Below are positions 1 to 8,427 of a stretch of DNA of 64,000 bases, in pieces. Made by a program: the position numbers and the translations under genes. Each line of letters begins with the position of its first letter. Within the stretch, counting starts at the first letter, position 1. The stretch is from Rhodospirillales bacterium (GTDB lineage Bacteria > Pseudomonadota > Alphaproteobacteria > Rhodospirillales > UBA2165): assembly GCA_022822205.1 (NCBI GenBank), contig JAJECC010000038.1, forward strand, positions 92,784 through 156,783, given 5' to 3'. The notes beneath the pieces are model-generated. The model saw only the letters and a program-made list of their open reading frames with translations. It had not been told where the DNA came from and did not search any database.

Positions 1-677
1 ACGATGGCGTCCGGGTCGAAGGCAAGCGCGGTCACCGGGTCCGGCCCGAAGGTGATGCCGTGATAAATCTCATCCGAGATCAACCGGACGCCGTTGTCCC
101 GGCACCACTTCGTCAATTGCCGCATCTCCGGCTCCATGATCATTGAGCCGGTTGGATTGGACGGGCTGGCGACAATCAATCCGTCAATGGCATGGCCCGC
201 CTTTTCCAACACGTCGGGCGTCGGCTGGAAATGCGTTTCCGGCCCCACTTCGATCGTCACCGCTTCGATGCCCAGCGCCGTCAGGATGTTGCGGTACGCC
301 GGGTACCCGGGCGCGACGAGGGCGACTCTGTCCCCGGCGTCGAACGCGGCCAGAAACGACAGCAGGAATCCGCCCGATGAACCGGTGGTGATCACCACCC
401 GGCCGGGGTCGACGTCGGCGCCATACCTGATCTTGTACTGCTCGGCGATCAGATTCCGGAGGGCGGGAACGCCAAGGGCATCGGTATATCCGATCAAATC
501 CTCGTCAAGGGCCGATTTGGCACGGTCCAGAACCGCCGCCGGCGCCGGCGTTCCCGGCTGTCCGACTTCGAGATGCAGGACATCCTTGCCGGACGCCGCG
601 CGTTCGTTCGCGGCGCGCATCACGTCCATGACGATGAACGGCGAGATCAGTCCCCGGGAGGAAACCTTGAGCGCCAT
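1..677 (-). CDS. Class I/II pyridoxal-phosphate aminotransferase, C-terminal part cut by window edge
   Basis: The first ~225 residues of a fold-type I aminotransferase are visible, beginning with an ATG at 675-677 and running off the left edge. The sequence reads like the aspartate/aromatic aminotransferase group: an N-terminal GLISPFIVMDV stretch, an LEVGQPG segment, a GYTDALGVPALR segment, a TTGSSGGFLL cofactor phosphate-binding region, and the ASPSNPTG motif followed by SDEIYHGI. The PLP lysine would lie beyond the edge. The start is 3 bp after the stop of the GGT-like gene on the same strand, so the two are probably cotranscribed. The amino-acid substrate cannot be told from this part. 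Confidence 0.85.
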   Translation of the reverse strand, partial: MALKVSSRGLISPFIVMDVMRAANERAASGKDVLHLEVGQPGTPAPAAVLDRAKSALDEDLIGYTDALGVPALRNLIAEQYKIRYGADVDPGRVVITTGSSGGFLLSFLAAFDAGDRVALVAPGYPAYRNILTALGIEAVTIEVGPETHFQPTPDVLEKAGHAIDGLIVASPSNPTGSMIMEPEMRQLTKWCRDNGVRLISDEIYHGITFGPDPVTALAFDPDAI

Positions 678-680
678 TTC

Positions 681-2345
681 CTACTGCTCGGCCGTCGCCG
701 CAAGGCCGTGAGACCTCGAGTCCACGGCAAACCGGCATTGCTCCGGACCGCGCTCAAGGCCCGCCCGGCAATGAAGCGCACTGACGCGTCCGAGAACCGC
801 CGCCTCGCCGAGGCGATGGCCCCTGTCCCGAAGAAACCGCAGCGACCTTCCATCCATGCCCGCTTCAAAATAGGTGGTATCGCCGTTCCCCGGCCGGCTC
901 ACGCGCCTTAGCGCCAGCGCCTCCTTCAGCGGAATGTCCGCCAGCATCGTCGCGGCGGCAACGGCGGGGACCGCCTCCGGCGTTGCCGGCGCACCGCCGC
1001 CGGCGGCGGCGAAGTGCACCTGCTGCGTGTTGGGATTAAGAACGATAACCGGGCTGAGCGGCGCGGGACGCGTCGGCGCCGCCGCCATGAACACGCCCGT
1101 TCCCCGTGCCATTCTCCCCGAACCGAAGGGTGCGTTCATGGTCAGGCTGCATGCAACGGCCGATCCCGTCCGGTCGGCCGCGACGAACCCGGTCGACGAA
1201 GAAGCGCCATTGCCGCCGGGCGCTTGGCCGATGCCGATGGAAGCGGGCCGGTGCCGGCCCGAGGCCAGGTTTCCCGCCAAGCGATCGACGTAGGATTCGG
1301 AAATCAGCCGCGGACGCTTCTTGGTTCCGCCGACGGGCGGTGCTTGAGGATCGGCGAGCAACTCGCCGGCGGCGGAAGACGAAGCCTCGGCGATCAGATG
1401 CAGGCGTGCATCGCCGCCCAAATCCTCGAATGCATCGTCGGCCGCGAGCAATGCGTATAGAACGGCGGCGGCCCGGCCTGCCGACGGGGCATCGGCGAAG
1501 TGCGCCGAATGGCGGCCCGACTCCACCTCGATTGTCGTCCCCCAGGACGGATTGTAGGAACGGAGGTCCTCCAACGTCATGGAACCGCCCGCGAGCCGCA
1601 CGGCATGGGCGAACTCGCCGCTTAACTTGCCCCGATATAACTCGCCCGGCCCCCGCGCCCGCAGACTGGACAGAATTCCCGCCAGATCGATCTGGCGCAG
1701 AAATTGGCCCTCCTTCAATGGCTGGCCATCGGGGGCGAGAATGTTCCACGATTGTTGATGGGGCCGCAGCCAAGCCCGCGCCCAGGCGATGTCCCAGGCG
1801 AGCGCCCGCGAAGCCCGCGTCCCAAACCGCGCCAGCTGTTCCGCGCGCGAAACATGCGTCGCCCAGGGCTGATTGCCGAAACGCGCATGCAGGGCAAAAA
1901 ATCCTGCGGGATTTCCGGGGACGGCGGTCCGAACGGTACCGGGCGGTGCGGGATTGGCCGGCTGGCCCGGAAGAAATCGCAGGGTTTCGATTTTCTTGCC
2001 TTCGGCATCATAGACCAGGCACACACCGCCGCCGCCGAGACCGGCCGCGGACGGATAGGTCACCGATAGGGTGAAATACATCGCCGTGGCGGCATCCGCC
2101 GCCGACCCGCCCGAGGCGAGCACTTGGCGGCCCACCAGCGCGGCCCGGGGCTCTTCTGCGGCGACGCCGCCGACAAAGCCGAGAACACTGCCCTCGACCC
2201 CCTCCAGCGGCTTCTCCCCGGCGCACGCGGCGAGAGCGAGCGCCGTCAACGCCAACGTTAATTGACGGTGGTAAACGCGGTGTCTACCCTCGCGGAAATA
2301 TTTGGAGACCCCCCAATTGTCTTGTCGTCGAATGGCGTGTCGCAT
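681..2345 (-). CDS. Gamma-glutamyltransferase-like lipoprotein with a degenerate active site
   Basis: About 555 residues from the ATG at 2343-2345. The fold signature of the gamma-glutamyltranspeptidase (Ntn-hydrolase) family is clear: GGSAADAATA near the N-terminus, GLGGGG, an S-STGFVAAD segment at the expected self-processing site, and a glycine-rich GGGAP near the end. However, the Arg that holds the substrate carboxylate (the DFRE motif of E. coli GGT) aligns with RFLP. The TTH nucleophile motif reads STG, and the NNQMDDF loop is missing. Residues LALAAC after a basic stretch look like a lipobox, so it is likely membrane-anchored in the periplasm. Enzymatic GGT activity is doubtful. The ATG lies inside the 5' end of the divergent M48 gene, and I see no better start. 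Confidence 0.75.
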   Translation of the reverse strand: MRHAIRRQDNWGVSKYFREGRHRVYHRQLTLALTALALAACAGEKPLEGVEGSVLGFVGGVAAEEPRAALVGRQVLASGGSAADAATAMYFTLSVTYPSAAGLGGGGVCLVYDAEGKKIETLRFLPGQPANPAPPGTVRTAVPGNPAGFFALHARFGNQPWATHVSRAEQLARFGTRASRALAWDIAWARAWLRPHQQSWNILAPDGQPLKEGQFLRQIDLAGILSSLRARGPGELYRGKLSGEFAHAVRLAGGSMTLEDLRSYNPSWGTTIEVESGRHSAHFADAPSAGRAAAVLYALLAADDAFEDLGGDARLHLIAEASSSAAGELLADPQAPPVGGTKKRPRLISESYVDRLAGNLASGRHRPASIGIGQAPGGNGASSSTGFVAADRTGSAVACSLTMNAPFGSGRMARGTGVFMAAAPTRPAPLSPVIVLNPNTQQVHFAAAGGGAPATPEAVPAVAAATMLADIPLKEALALRRVSRPGNGDTTYFEAGMDGRSLRFLRDRGHRLGEAAVLGRVSALHCRAGLERGPEQCRFAVDSRSHGLAATAEQ

Positions 2346-3693
2346 TTTGCTCGTGGCCGTCCTCGCTCTTGGCGGCGCCTTCGTCCTGTCGGTTGACAAG
2401 GCGGCCGCACAGAAAACCTCGTTTATCCGGGATGCGGAAACAGAAGGTATCATCCGCATTTATGCCACACCACTTTTCGAAGCGGCAAACCTTGAACCGA
2501 CGGCGATCAGAATCTTTTTGATCAATGATCGGGCGCTCAACGCGTTCGTGGCCGGCGGGCTGAACCTGTTCATCAATACCGGTCTGATCATGCGGGCCCG
2601 GACCCCGGGAGAGGTGATCGGCGTGATTGCGCACGAAACCGGCCATATGTCGGGGGGACACCTGTCGCGAATTCCAGGCGCGGCCCGGAACGCAACCGCC
2701 CATGCCATTATGGGTTATATTCTGGGCGGCGTCGCCGCCATCGGCGGCCGGCCGGATGTGGGCGCGGCCGTCGTCGCCGGCCAACAAGGGGTCGCACAGC
2801 GAAGCTTCCTCCAGTTCTCCAGAACCCAGGAAAACGCCGCCGACCAGGCGGCGGTACGGCTGCTCGACGCCACCCGGCAATCCGCCCGCGGATTGCTGCG
2901 CTTCATGGACGTTCTCCGGGGGCAGGAAGCCTTGAGTACGGCCTCGCAGGACCCCTATGTGCGGACCCACCCCCTGTCCTCGGACCGAATGTCGTTTCTG
3001 GAAGAACATGTGCGGCAATCTCCCTATTCCGACGTCCCCGCCAATCCGGAATTGGTAAAATTGCATAACCGCATGCGGGCCAAGCTGATCGCCTTCATCG
3101 AGCCGCCGCCGCGCACCTTCCGGGCCTTTCCCGATAGCGACCGATCCGTGGCCGCCCGCTATGCCCGTTCCATAGCGCATTACCGGGGCGCCAACATCGA
3201 ACAGGCGCTGGACGGCATCAGCGGGCTGATCGCCGATTTTCCGGAAGACGGCTATTTCCGGGAACTAAAGGGCCAGATTTTGTTTGAGAGCGGCCGCGCG
3301 CGGGAGGCCTTGCCCTACTACGAGGAGGCCATTCGTCTGGTCCCGGATTCGGCCGTGCTGCGGGCCGACATCGGCCGCGTCCAGGTGTCGACCCAGGACC
3401 CGGCCCTGCTCGACGCAGCCATCCAAAACCTGTCCGCGTCGCTGAGCCGGGAGCCGAACCGGGCGTCGGTGTGGCGTCAACTGGGCATCGCCTATGGCCG
3501 GAAGGGCGAGCGGGGACGCATGTCTCATGCCCTCGCCGAGCAGGCTCTGCTGGAACGCCGCTATCGCGATGCCAAGGGGCTCGCGGACCGGGCGATCGGT
3601 CTGCTCCCGGCCGGCTCACCTGCGTGGATACGAGCCCAGGACGTGGTTTCCGCGGCCGAGACCGGTCTGGTCCGGCAGCGCCGAAACCGGTAG
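2332..3693 (+). CDS. Periplasmic M48-family metalloprotease with TPR repeats (BepA-like)
   Basis: 453 residues from the ATG at 2332. A TTG at 2302 in frame would add ten residues but would spoil the signal peptide. The N-terminus MACRILLVAVLALGG...AAAQ is a Sec signal peptide. The zinc-protease motif HETGH is at residues 101-105, and the third ligand is in the downstream ENAADQ segment. The C-terminal half holds tetratricopeptide-like helices (for example AREALPYYEEAIRLVPDSA). This order matches YfgC/BepA and related proteases that act on outer-membrane proteins and their assembly machinery. The next gene is an exported thiol oxidoreductase, which fits an envelope quality-control pair. No clear ribosome-binding site precedes the ATG. 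Confidence 0.88.
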   Translation: MACRILLVAVLALGGAFVLSVDKAAAQKTSFIRDAETEGIIRIYATPLFEAANLEPTAIRIFLINDRALNAFVAGGLNLFINTGLIMRARTPGEVIGVIAHETGHMSGGHLSRIPGAARNATAHAIMGYILGGVAAIGGRPDVGAAVVAGQQGVAQRSFLQFSRTQENAADQAAVRLLDATRQSARGLLRFMDVLRGQEALSTASQDPYVRTHPLSSDRMSFLEEHVRQSPYSDVPANPELVKLHNRMRAKLIAFIEPPPRTFRAFPDSDRSVAARYARSIAHYRGANIEQALDGISGLIADFPEDGYFRELKGQILFESGRAREALPYYEEAIRLVPDSAVLRADIGRVQVSTQDPALLDAAIQNLSASLSREPNRASVWRQLGIAYGRKGERGRMSHALAEQALLERRYRDAKGLADRAIGLLPAGSPAWIRAQDVVSAAETGLVRQRRNR

Positions 3694-3831
3694 CCGCGGC
3701 CCGCCAATCTCCAGCATCTCCGCCTGGGGTCGTTTTTTCGTGAGACCAAAGGGGTTCCGGACGTCCCCACTTGTTCCCCGGCGGGGGCTGGGTCATCATC
3801 CCGACGTCACAACCGCCGGGTATCCCGTTTG

Positions 3832-4602
3832 ATGAAAAGCCTCGTCGTCCTATTGGCGCTCGCCGCCGCGACCCTCGCCCTCCCGGGTGACGCCGCCGCG
3901 CAAAGCGGTCCCCGGTCGTTTCCGGACGGGCTGACGGACCGGCAGAAGGAAGAGGTCCGGGAGCTGATCGGCGAATACCTCCGCGACAATCCCGAGATCA
4001 TTCTCGAGGCGATTCAGATCCTCCAGCAGCGCGAACAGGCGCGGCAAAACGAGCAACAGCGCTCCAATCTGGCCTCGTACCGCCGCGAACTGGAACGCGA
4101 CCCCACCTCGCCGGTCGGCGGAAACCCGAAGGGCGACATCACCATCGTCGAGTTTTTCGACTACCGGTGCGGCTACTGCAAACAGGTGCTCCCGGCCATC
4201 CAGGAGCTGCTCAGGTCCGACGGCGACATTCGCTGGGTGTTCAAGGAGCTCCCCATCCTGTCGCGGGAATCGCGGATCGCCGCCCGGGCGGCGCTGGCCG
4301 CCTGGAATCTGGACCGGGACAAGTATATGGATTTCCATACCGCGCTGATGGAATCCCGGGGCGGCCTGTCCGAGCGCGACATTTTGCGCATGGCCGGGAA
4401 CGTCGGCCTTGATCCGGAAGCGATCAAGGCCGGCTCGAACGATCCGGCGGTGGAGCAGGCGCTGCAACGCAATTCTCGGCTCGCCGAGCGCCTGGGGATT
4501 CGCGGAACCCCGGGCTTCATCATCGGCGATCAGGTGGTGCCGGGCGCGATCGACCTCCGGACCATGCGGCAAATGATCAAGGAACTTCGGGAACGTTCCT
4601 GA
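3832..4602 (+). CDS. DsbA-family (Com1/ScsC-like) periplasmic thiol oxidoreductase
   Basis: 256 residues with a signal peptide (MKSLVVLLALAAATLALPGDAAAQ). Residues ~35-80 form a charged helical N-terminal extension with the DNPEIILEAI signature seen in ScsC/Com1-type proteins, where it mediates oligomerisation. The thioredoxin fold follows with active site CGYC at residues 113-116 in FFDYRCGYC and a cis-proline loop RGTPGFIIGD. Function: oxidation or isomerisation of disulfides in exported proteins. The ATG at 3832 is preferred over the overlapping TTG at 3829. It lies 138 bp after the M48 protease on the same strand and may share its transcript. Confidence 0.9.
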   Translation: MKSLVVLLALAAATLALPGDAAAQSGPRSFPDGLTDRQKEEVRELIGEYLRDNPEIILEAIQILQQREQARQNEQQRSNLASYRRELERDPTSPVGGNPKGDITIVEFFDYRCGYCKQVLPAIQELLRSDGDIRWVFKELPILSRESRIAARAALAAWNLDRDKYMDFHTALMESRGGLSERDILRMAGNVGLDPEAIKAGSNDPAVEQALQRNSRLAERLGIRGTPGFIIGDQVVPGAIDLRTMRQMIKELRERS

Positions 4603-4698
4603 GGCCTTCCGACTCCCGCCCGCGCCGTATTTTCAGTATTCGTTTCAAGGCCCTGCTTCTGTTATACCGGTGCCACGTCTAACGGGGGCACTCCTTCC

Positions 4699-5811
4699 AT
4701 GCGCGTTCTATCCGTCTTCGGCACCCGGCCCGAAGCCATCAAGATGGCGCCCGTCGTCACCGAATTGGCGGCGCGCGACGGCATCGAGTCGTTTGTCTGC
4801 GTCAGCGCGCAGCACCGGGACATGCTCGACCAGGTTCTCGCCGCGTTCGAAATCGACCCCGAGTTCGATCTCGACATCATGACCCACGGACAGACCCTGG
4901 AGGACATCACGACCGCGGTGCTTCGCGGCCTGCCGCCGATCTTCAAGGAACTGGCGCCCGACCGGATACTGGTTCATGGCGATACCACGACGACAATGGC
5001 CGCCTCGCTGGCGGCGTTCCATGAGGGCATCCCGGTCGGACATGTGGAGGCCGGGCTTCGCAGCGGAAACATGATGGCGCCGTGGCCGGAGGAAATGAAC
5101 CGCCGGGTGACCGACACGCTGTGCGATTTGCACTTCGCTCCCACCGAGTCGGCGCGTCAAAACCTGCTGCGCGAAGGTGTCGGCGAAAACGGCATTACGG
5201 TCACCGGCAATACGGTGATCGACGCGCTGTTCACCGCCCGCGACCGTCTGGCCGAAGAGGGCGGCCTCGCCGACGCCGTCCAATCCGGACTGCCCGCGCT
5301 GAACCCGGAACGTCAATTGATCCTGGTGACCGGCCACCGGCGGGAAAACTTCGGCGACGGATTTCAGCGGATCTGCGGCGCCCTCGCCGAACTCGGCGCG
5401 CGGCCCGATGTGGAGATCGTTTATCCGGTCCACCTCAATCCCAACGTCCAGGCGCCGGTTCATGACATCCTCGGCGGCCGGGACAATGTGCACCTGGTCG
5501 AACCCGTCGCCTACCTGCCCTTCGTCGCCCTGATGGACCGGGCGCGGTTGATCATCACCGATTCCGGCGGCATACAGGAGGAAGCCCCGTCGCTCGGCAA
5601 GCCGGTTCTGGTCATGCGGGAGGTCACCGAGCGGCCGGAGGCCGTCGATGCCGGCACCGTGCGTCTGGTCGGCACCGACCGGGCGAAAATCGTTTCGGAG
5701 ACCGAGCGGCTGTTGGATGACGCGGCGGCATACGATGAGATGAGCAAGGCCATCAACCCCTACGGCGACGGCAAGGCGGCCTCGCGAATAGCCGGCGTGA
5801 TCGGCTCATGA
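4699..5811 (+). CDS. wecB: UDP-N-acetylglucosamine 2-epimerase (non-hydrolysing)
   Basis: 370 residues, full length for the family. It interconverts UDP-GlcNAc and UDP-ManNAc in the cytoplasm for surface polysaccharide synthesis. Hallmarks are the N-terminal [12 protein letters not shown], the HVEAGLRS motif starting at residue ~115 with PWPEEMNRR just after, TGHRRENFG in the middle, and the nucleotide-binding [20 protein letters not shown] near the C-terminus. The gene overlaps the following dehydrogenase by 4 bp (ATGA), so translation is coupled and the product UDP-ManNAc is handed to the next enzyme. Confidence 0.95.
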   Translation: MRVLSVFGTRPEAIKMAPVVTELAARDGIESFVCVSAQHRDMLDQVLAAFEIDPEFDLDIMTHGQTLEDITTAVLRGLPPIFKELAPDRILVHGDTTTTMAASLAAFHEGIPVGHVEAGLRSGNMMAPWPEEMNRRVTDTLCDLHFAPTESARQNLLREGVGENGITVTGNTVIDALFTARDRLAEEGGLADAVQSGLPALNPERQLILVTGHRRENFGDGFQRICGALAELGARPDVEIVYPVHLNPNVQAPVHDILGGRDNVHLVEPVAYLPFVALMDRARLIITDSGGIQEEAPSLGKPVLVMREVTERPEAVDAGTVRLVGTDRAKIVSETERLLDDAAAYDEMSKAINPYGDGKAASRIAGVIGS

Positions 5812-7055
5812 GCGGCGGTTCCGGCACCGTTTGCGTGATCGGGCTCGGCTACGTGGGCTTGCCGACGGCGGCGGTCATCGCCAATCGGGGCATCGAGGTG
5901 GTCGGCGTCGACACCGATGACGACGTGGTCGAGGAACTCGGCCGGGGCGAAACCCATATTGTCGAGCCCGATCTCCATATCCTGGTGCGGAGCGCGATCG
6001 CGTCGGGAAATCTCACTATCCGCGCCAAACCGGTGGAGGCGGATGTCTTCGTCATTGCCGTCCCTACCCCGTTCACCGGCCGGCGAACCGCGGACCTCAA
6101 GCATTTGGAGGCCGCCGCCCGCGACCTCGCGCCGGTGCTGAAATCCGGCGATCTGGTGGTGCTCGAATCCACCTCGCCCGTCGGCACCACCGAAAAGCTG
6201 GCGGCCTGGCTGGCCGGGGAGCGGGCCGATCTTTCCTTTCCGGGCGACGGCGGCGGGACCTGCGACGTGCATGTGGCCCACAGTCCGGAGCGCGTATTGC
6301 CGGGCCGGGTCCTGTTGGAGCTGGTCGGCAACGAGCGGGTGATCGGCGGCCTGACGCCGGCGTGCGGCGAAAAGGCAAAAGCGTTTTACGCCGCCTTCGT
6401 CAAGGGCGGCTGCCACGTCACGGACGCCCGGACCGCCGAGTTGGTCAAGCTTGCCGAGAATGCCTACCGGGACACCAACATCGCGTTCGCCAACGAGATG
6501 GCCAATGTGTGCGAGGAACTCGGCATCGATGTCTGGTCGCTGGTCGAGCTGGCCAACCGCCATCCCCGGGTCGATATCCTGCGGCCCGGGCCCGGCGTCG
6601 GCGGCCACTGTATCGCCGTCGACCCCTGGTTCATCGTCCAGTCGGCGCCGGAGTCGACGCCGCTGATCAAAACCGCCCGGGACGTCAATGACGGCATGCC
6701 GGCGCGCGTGGTGCGGCGAATCAGGGCCGCGCTCGGTGAGCAGCCGGGAGGGCCGGTGGCCTGTCTCGGCCTGGCGTATAAGGCCGACATCGACGACCTT
6801 CGCGAAAGCCCGGCGCTCGACGTGATCCGTTTGTTGGCGGCGGAAACCCCGGCGCCGATGCTGGTCGTCGAACCGAACATCGACTCCCTGCCGGGCGGCC
6901 TCGTCCCGCGGAACGCGACACTGTGCGCGCTCGACGATGCCCTCGATGCCGCCAATATCGTCGTCCTGCTCACCGACCACAATGAGTTCCGCTCTCTGGA
7001 ACGGGAGCGCCTCGCCGGGAAAACCGTCATCGACACCCGCGGCATCTGGCGATAG
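5808..7055 (+). CDS. wecC: UDP-N-acetyl-D-mannosamine dehydrogenase
   Basis: 415 residues of the UDP-glucose/GDP-mannose dehydrogenase family. The Rossmann motif GLGYVGLP is at residues 12-19, VPTPF follows near residue 85, and the catalytic cysteine is C268 in [13 protein letters not shown]. The C-terminal UDP-binding domain contains [18 protein letters not shown]. Coupling by a 4-bp overlap to the 2-epimerase indicates that the substrate is UDP-ManNAc and the product UDP-ManNAcA. By family alone it could be a UDP-GlcNAc 6-dehydrogenase, but the context decides. It ends about 80 bp from the convergent glycosyltransferase. Confidence 0.92.
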   Translation: MSGGSGTVCVIGLGYVGLPTAAVIANRGIEVVGVDTDDDVVEELGRGETHIVEPDLHILVRSAIASGNLTIRAKPVEADVFVIAVPTPFTGRRTADLKHLEAAARDLAPVLKSGDLVVLESTSPVGTTEKLAAWLAGERADLSFPGDGGGTCDVHVAHSPERVLPGRVLLELVGNERVIGGLTPACGEKAKAFYAAFVKGGCHVTDARTAELVKLAENAYRDTNIAFANEMANVCEELGIDVWSLVELANRHPRVDILRPGPGVGGHCIAVDPWFIVQSAPESTPLIKTARDVNDGMPARVVRRIRAALGEQPGGPVACLGLAYKADIDDLRESPALDVIRLLAAETPAPMLVVEPNIDSLPGGLVPRNATLCALDDALDAANIVVLLTDHNEFRSLERERLAGKTVIDTRGIWR

Positions 7056-7134
7056 AAGGTGAGGCTCCAAGCGGGCCGGCGGCTCGAACGTCACTCATCG
7101 AAAAACCGGCCGCACTCATCTCCGGCGTGACCGG

Positions 7135-8298
7135 TCAGGATTGCGCGTATCCGGTGGAATTTCCGCTCGGCAATGGCCGGCGGGCGGCGCTCTTGATGAC
7201 GTCGGCCGTTTCCGAGGCCGCCCTGGACCACGAATATCCGGCGGCCCGCTTCCGTGCGCGAAGGCCCAGCTCGCGCCGCAACGCCGGATCACCGGCAATC
7301 GCGAGAATTCTGGAAGCCATCTCCCCGGCATCCAAGGGTGAAAAGAACTCCGCGGCATCGCCCACGATTTCAGGCATGGCCGCCGTGTTCGAACAGGCGA
7401 TCGGGGCGCCGCAGGCCATCGCCTCAACCAGCGGATTGCCGAATGTCTCCACCGTCGAAGGAAACACGAACACCAAACAACGGCGGTACAGTTCGAGCAG
7501 ATCGCCGGTCCGTTTCTCCCCCAGGAACTCGATGACGTCGGCGAGGTCGAGCTCGGCAATCCTCTCCTGAAGCTGCCTCATATAGCCGGCGTCGATGGAT
7601 CGTCCGGCAATCTTCAATTTGATCTCCGGACGCCGGCGATGAACCGCCGCCATCGCCTCGATAAGGGTATGGAAATTTTTCTGAATATAAATGTCGGATA
7701 CCGCCAGCAAATGAGGTTCGCGGTCCACGGCATCATCCGGCGAAAACACCGGGTTTACCCCGTGATTGACGATCGTAACCCTGTCCCGGAGGCGGCTGCC
7801 GAAACCGAAGGTCAAGGCATTCCTGGCGTACCGGGAGACCGCGATCGCCTTCGTACTGGTCAATAGGGAGAGACCCGTCATCAGGGCCAGTCCAATCCAG
7901 TAGAAACGGCGCGACATCCGCGTTTCCCGGCCAACGACCGCGAGGGAGTTTCTCAGCACGATCACCCGGTTCGGCGCGAACAGCGGTCCGTAGTTGGCCG
8001 GCGAGAAGGTGACATCGGCAGCCATCGATCTGGCCACAAACGGCAAGGCCAGCTGCTCCCACACCAGGGCGGGGAAGAACCGGTTGTCGAATTCGAGCAG
8101 ATGGACGCGCACCTTCTCGCCCAAGAATTCATAGAGCTCGGATTGATCGCGGTGAAGGAGAAGATGGGTTTCGAGATCGCCGTCTTCCGCAAGGATCGGC
8201 AGGATATTTCTCAGGTAGGTGACCCCGCCACCGCTCTTTGCATGAATTCCGTTGACCAGCACGCGGATCTTGTTGCTGCGCGGAAGTTTGGGGCCCAC
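7135..8298 (-). CDS. Glycosyltransferase family 4 (GT-B, group 1)
   Basis: 387 residues from a GTG at 8296-8298; no ATG lies near enough. A GT-B fold is indicated by the N-terminal NGIHAKSGGGVTYLRN glycine-rich loop and by the C-terminal retaining-enzyme motif PSTVETFGNPLVEAMACG (an E-x7-E arrangement that binds the sugar nucleotide). The segment VNHGVNPVFSP is typical of WaaG/WbnH-like enzymes. It probably adds a sugar to a surface polysaccharide whose ManNAcA precursor comes from the neighbouring wecBC. Donor and acceptor cannot be assigned. Confidence 0.88.
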   Translation of the reverse strand: MGPKLPRSNKIRVLVNGIHAKSGGGVTYLRNILPILAEDGDLETHLLLHRDQSELYEFLGEKVRVHLLEFDNRFFPALVWEQLALPFVARSMAADVTFSPANYGPLFAPNRVIVLRNSLAVVGRETRMSRRFYWIGLALMTGLSLLTSTKAIAVSRYARNALTFGFGSRLRDRVTIVNHGVNPVFSPDDAVDREPHLLAVSDIYIQKNFHTLIEAMAAVHRRRPEIKLKIAGRSIDAGYMRQLQERIAELDLADVIEFLGEKRTGDLLELYRRCLVFVFPSTVETFGNPLVEAMACGAPIACSNTAAMPEIVGDAAEFFSPLDAGEMASRILAIAGDPALRRELGLRARKRAAGYSWSRAASETADVIKSAARRPLPSGNSTGYAQS

Positions 8299-8427
8299 AA
8301 CCGGTCTCGAAGTTATCCAAGCGGAATCAATGGATTATATCATTTATGTCCGGCAGTCCACCGGCGTCCGGGGGCATGACTTGCGGCGCATACGGCCCCC
8401 GCAGGGCCGGTGTCCGCAATACGGCGG

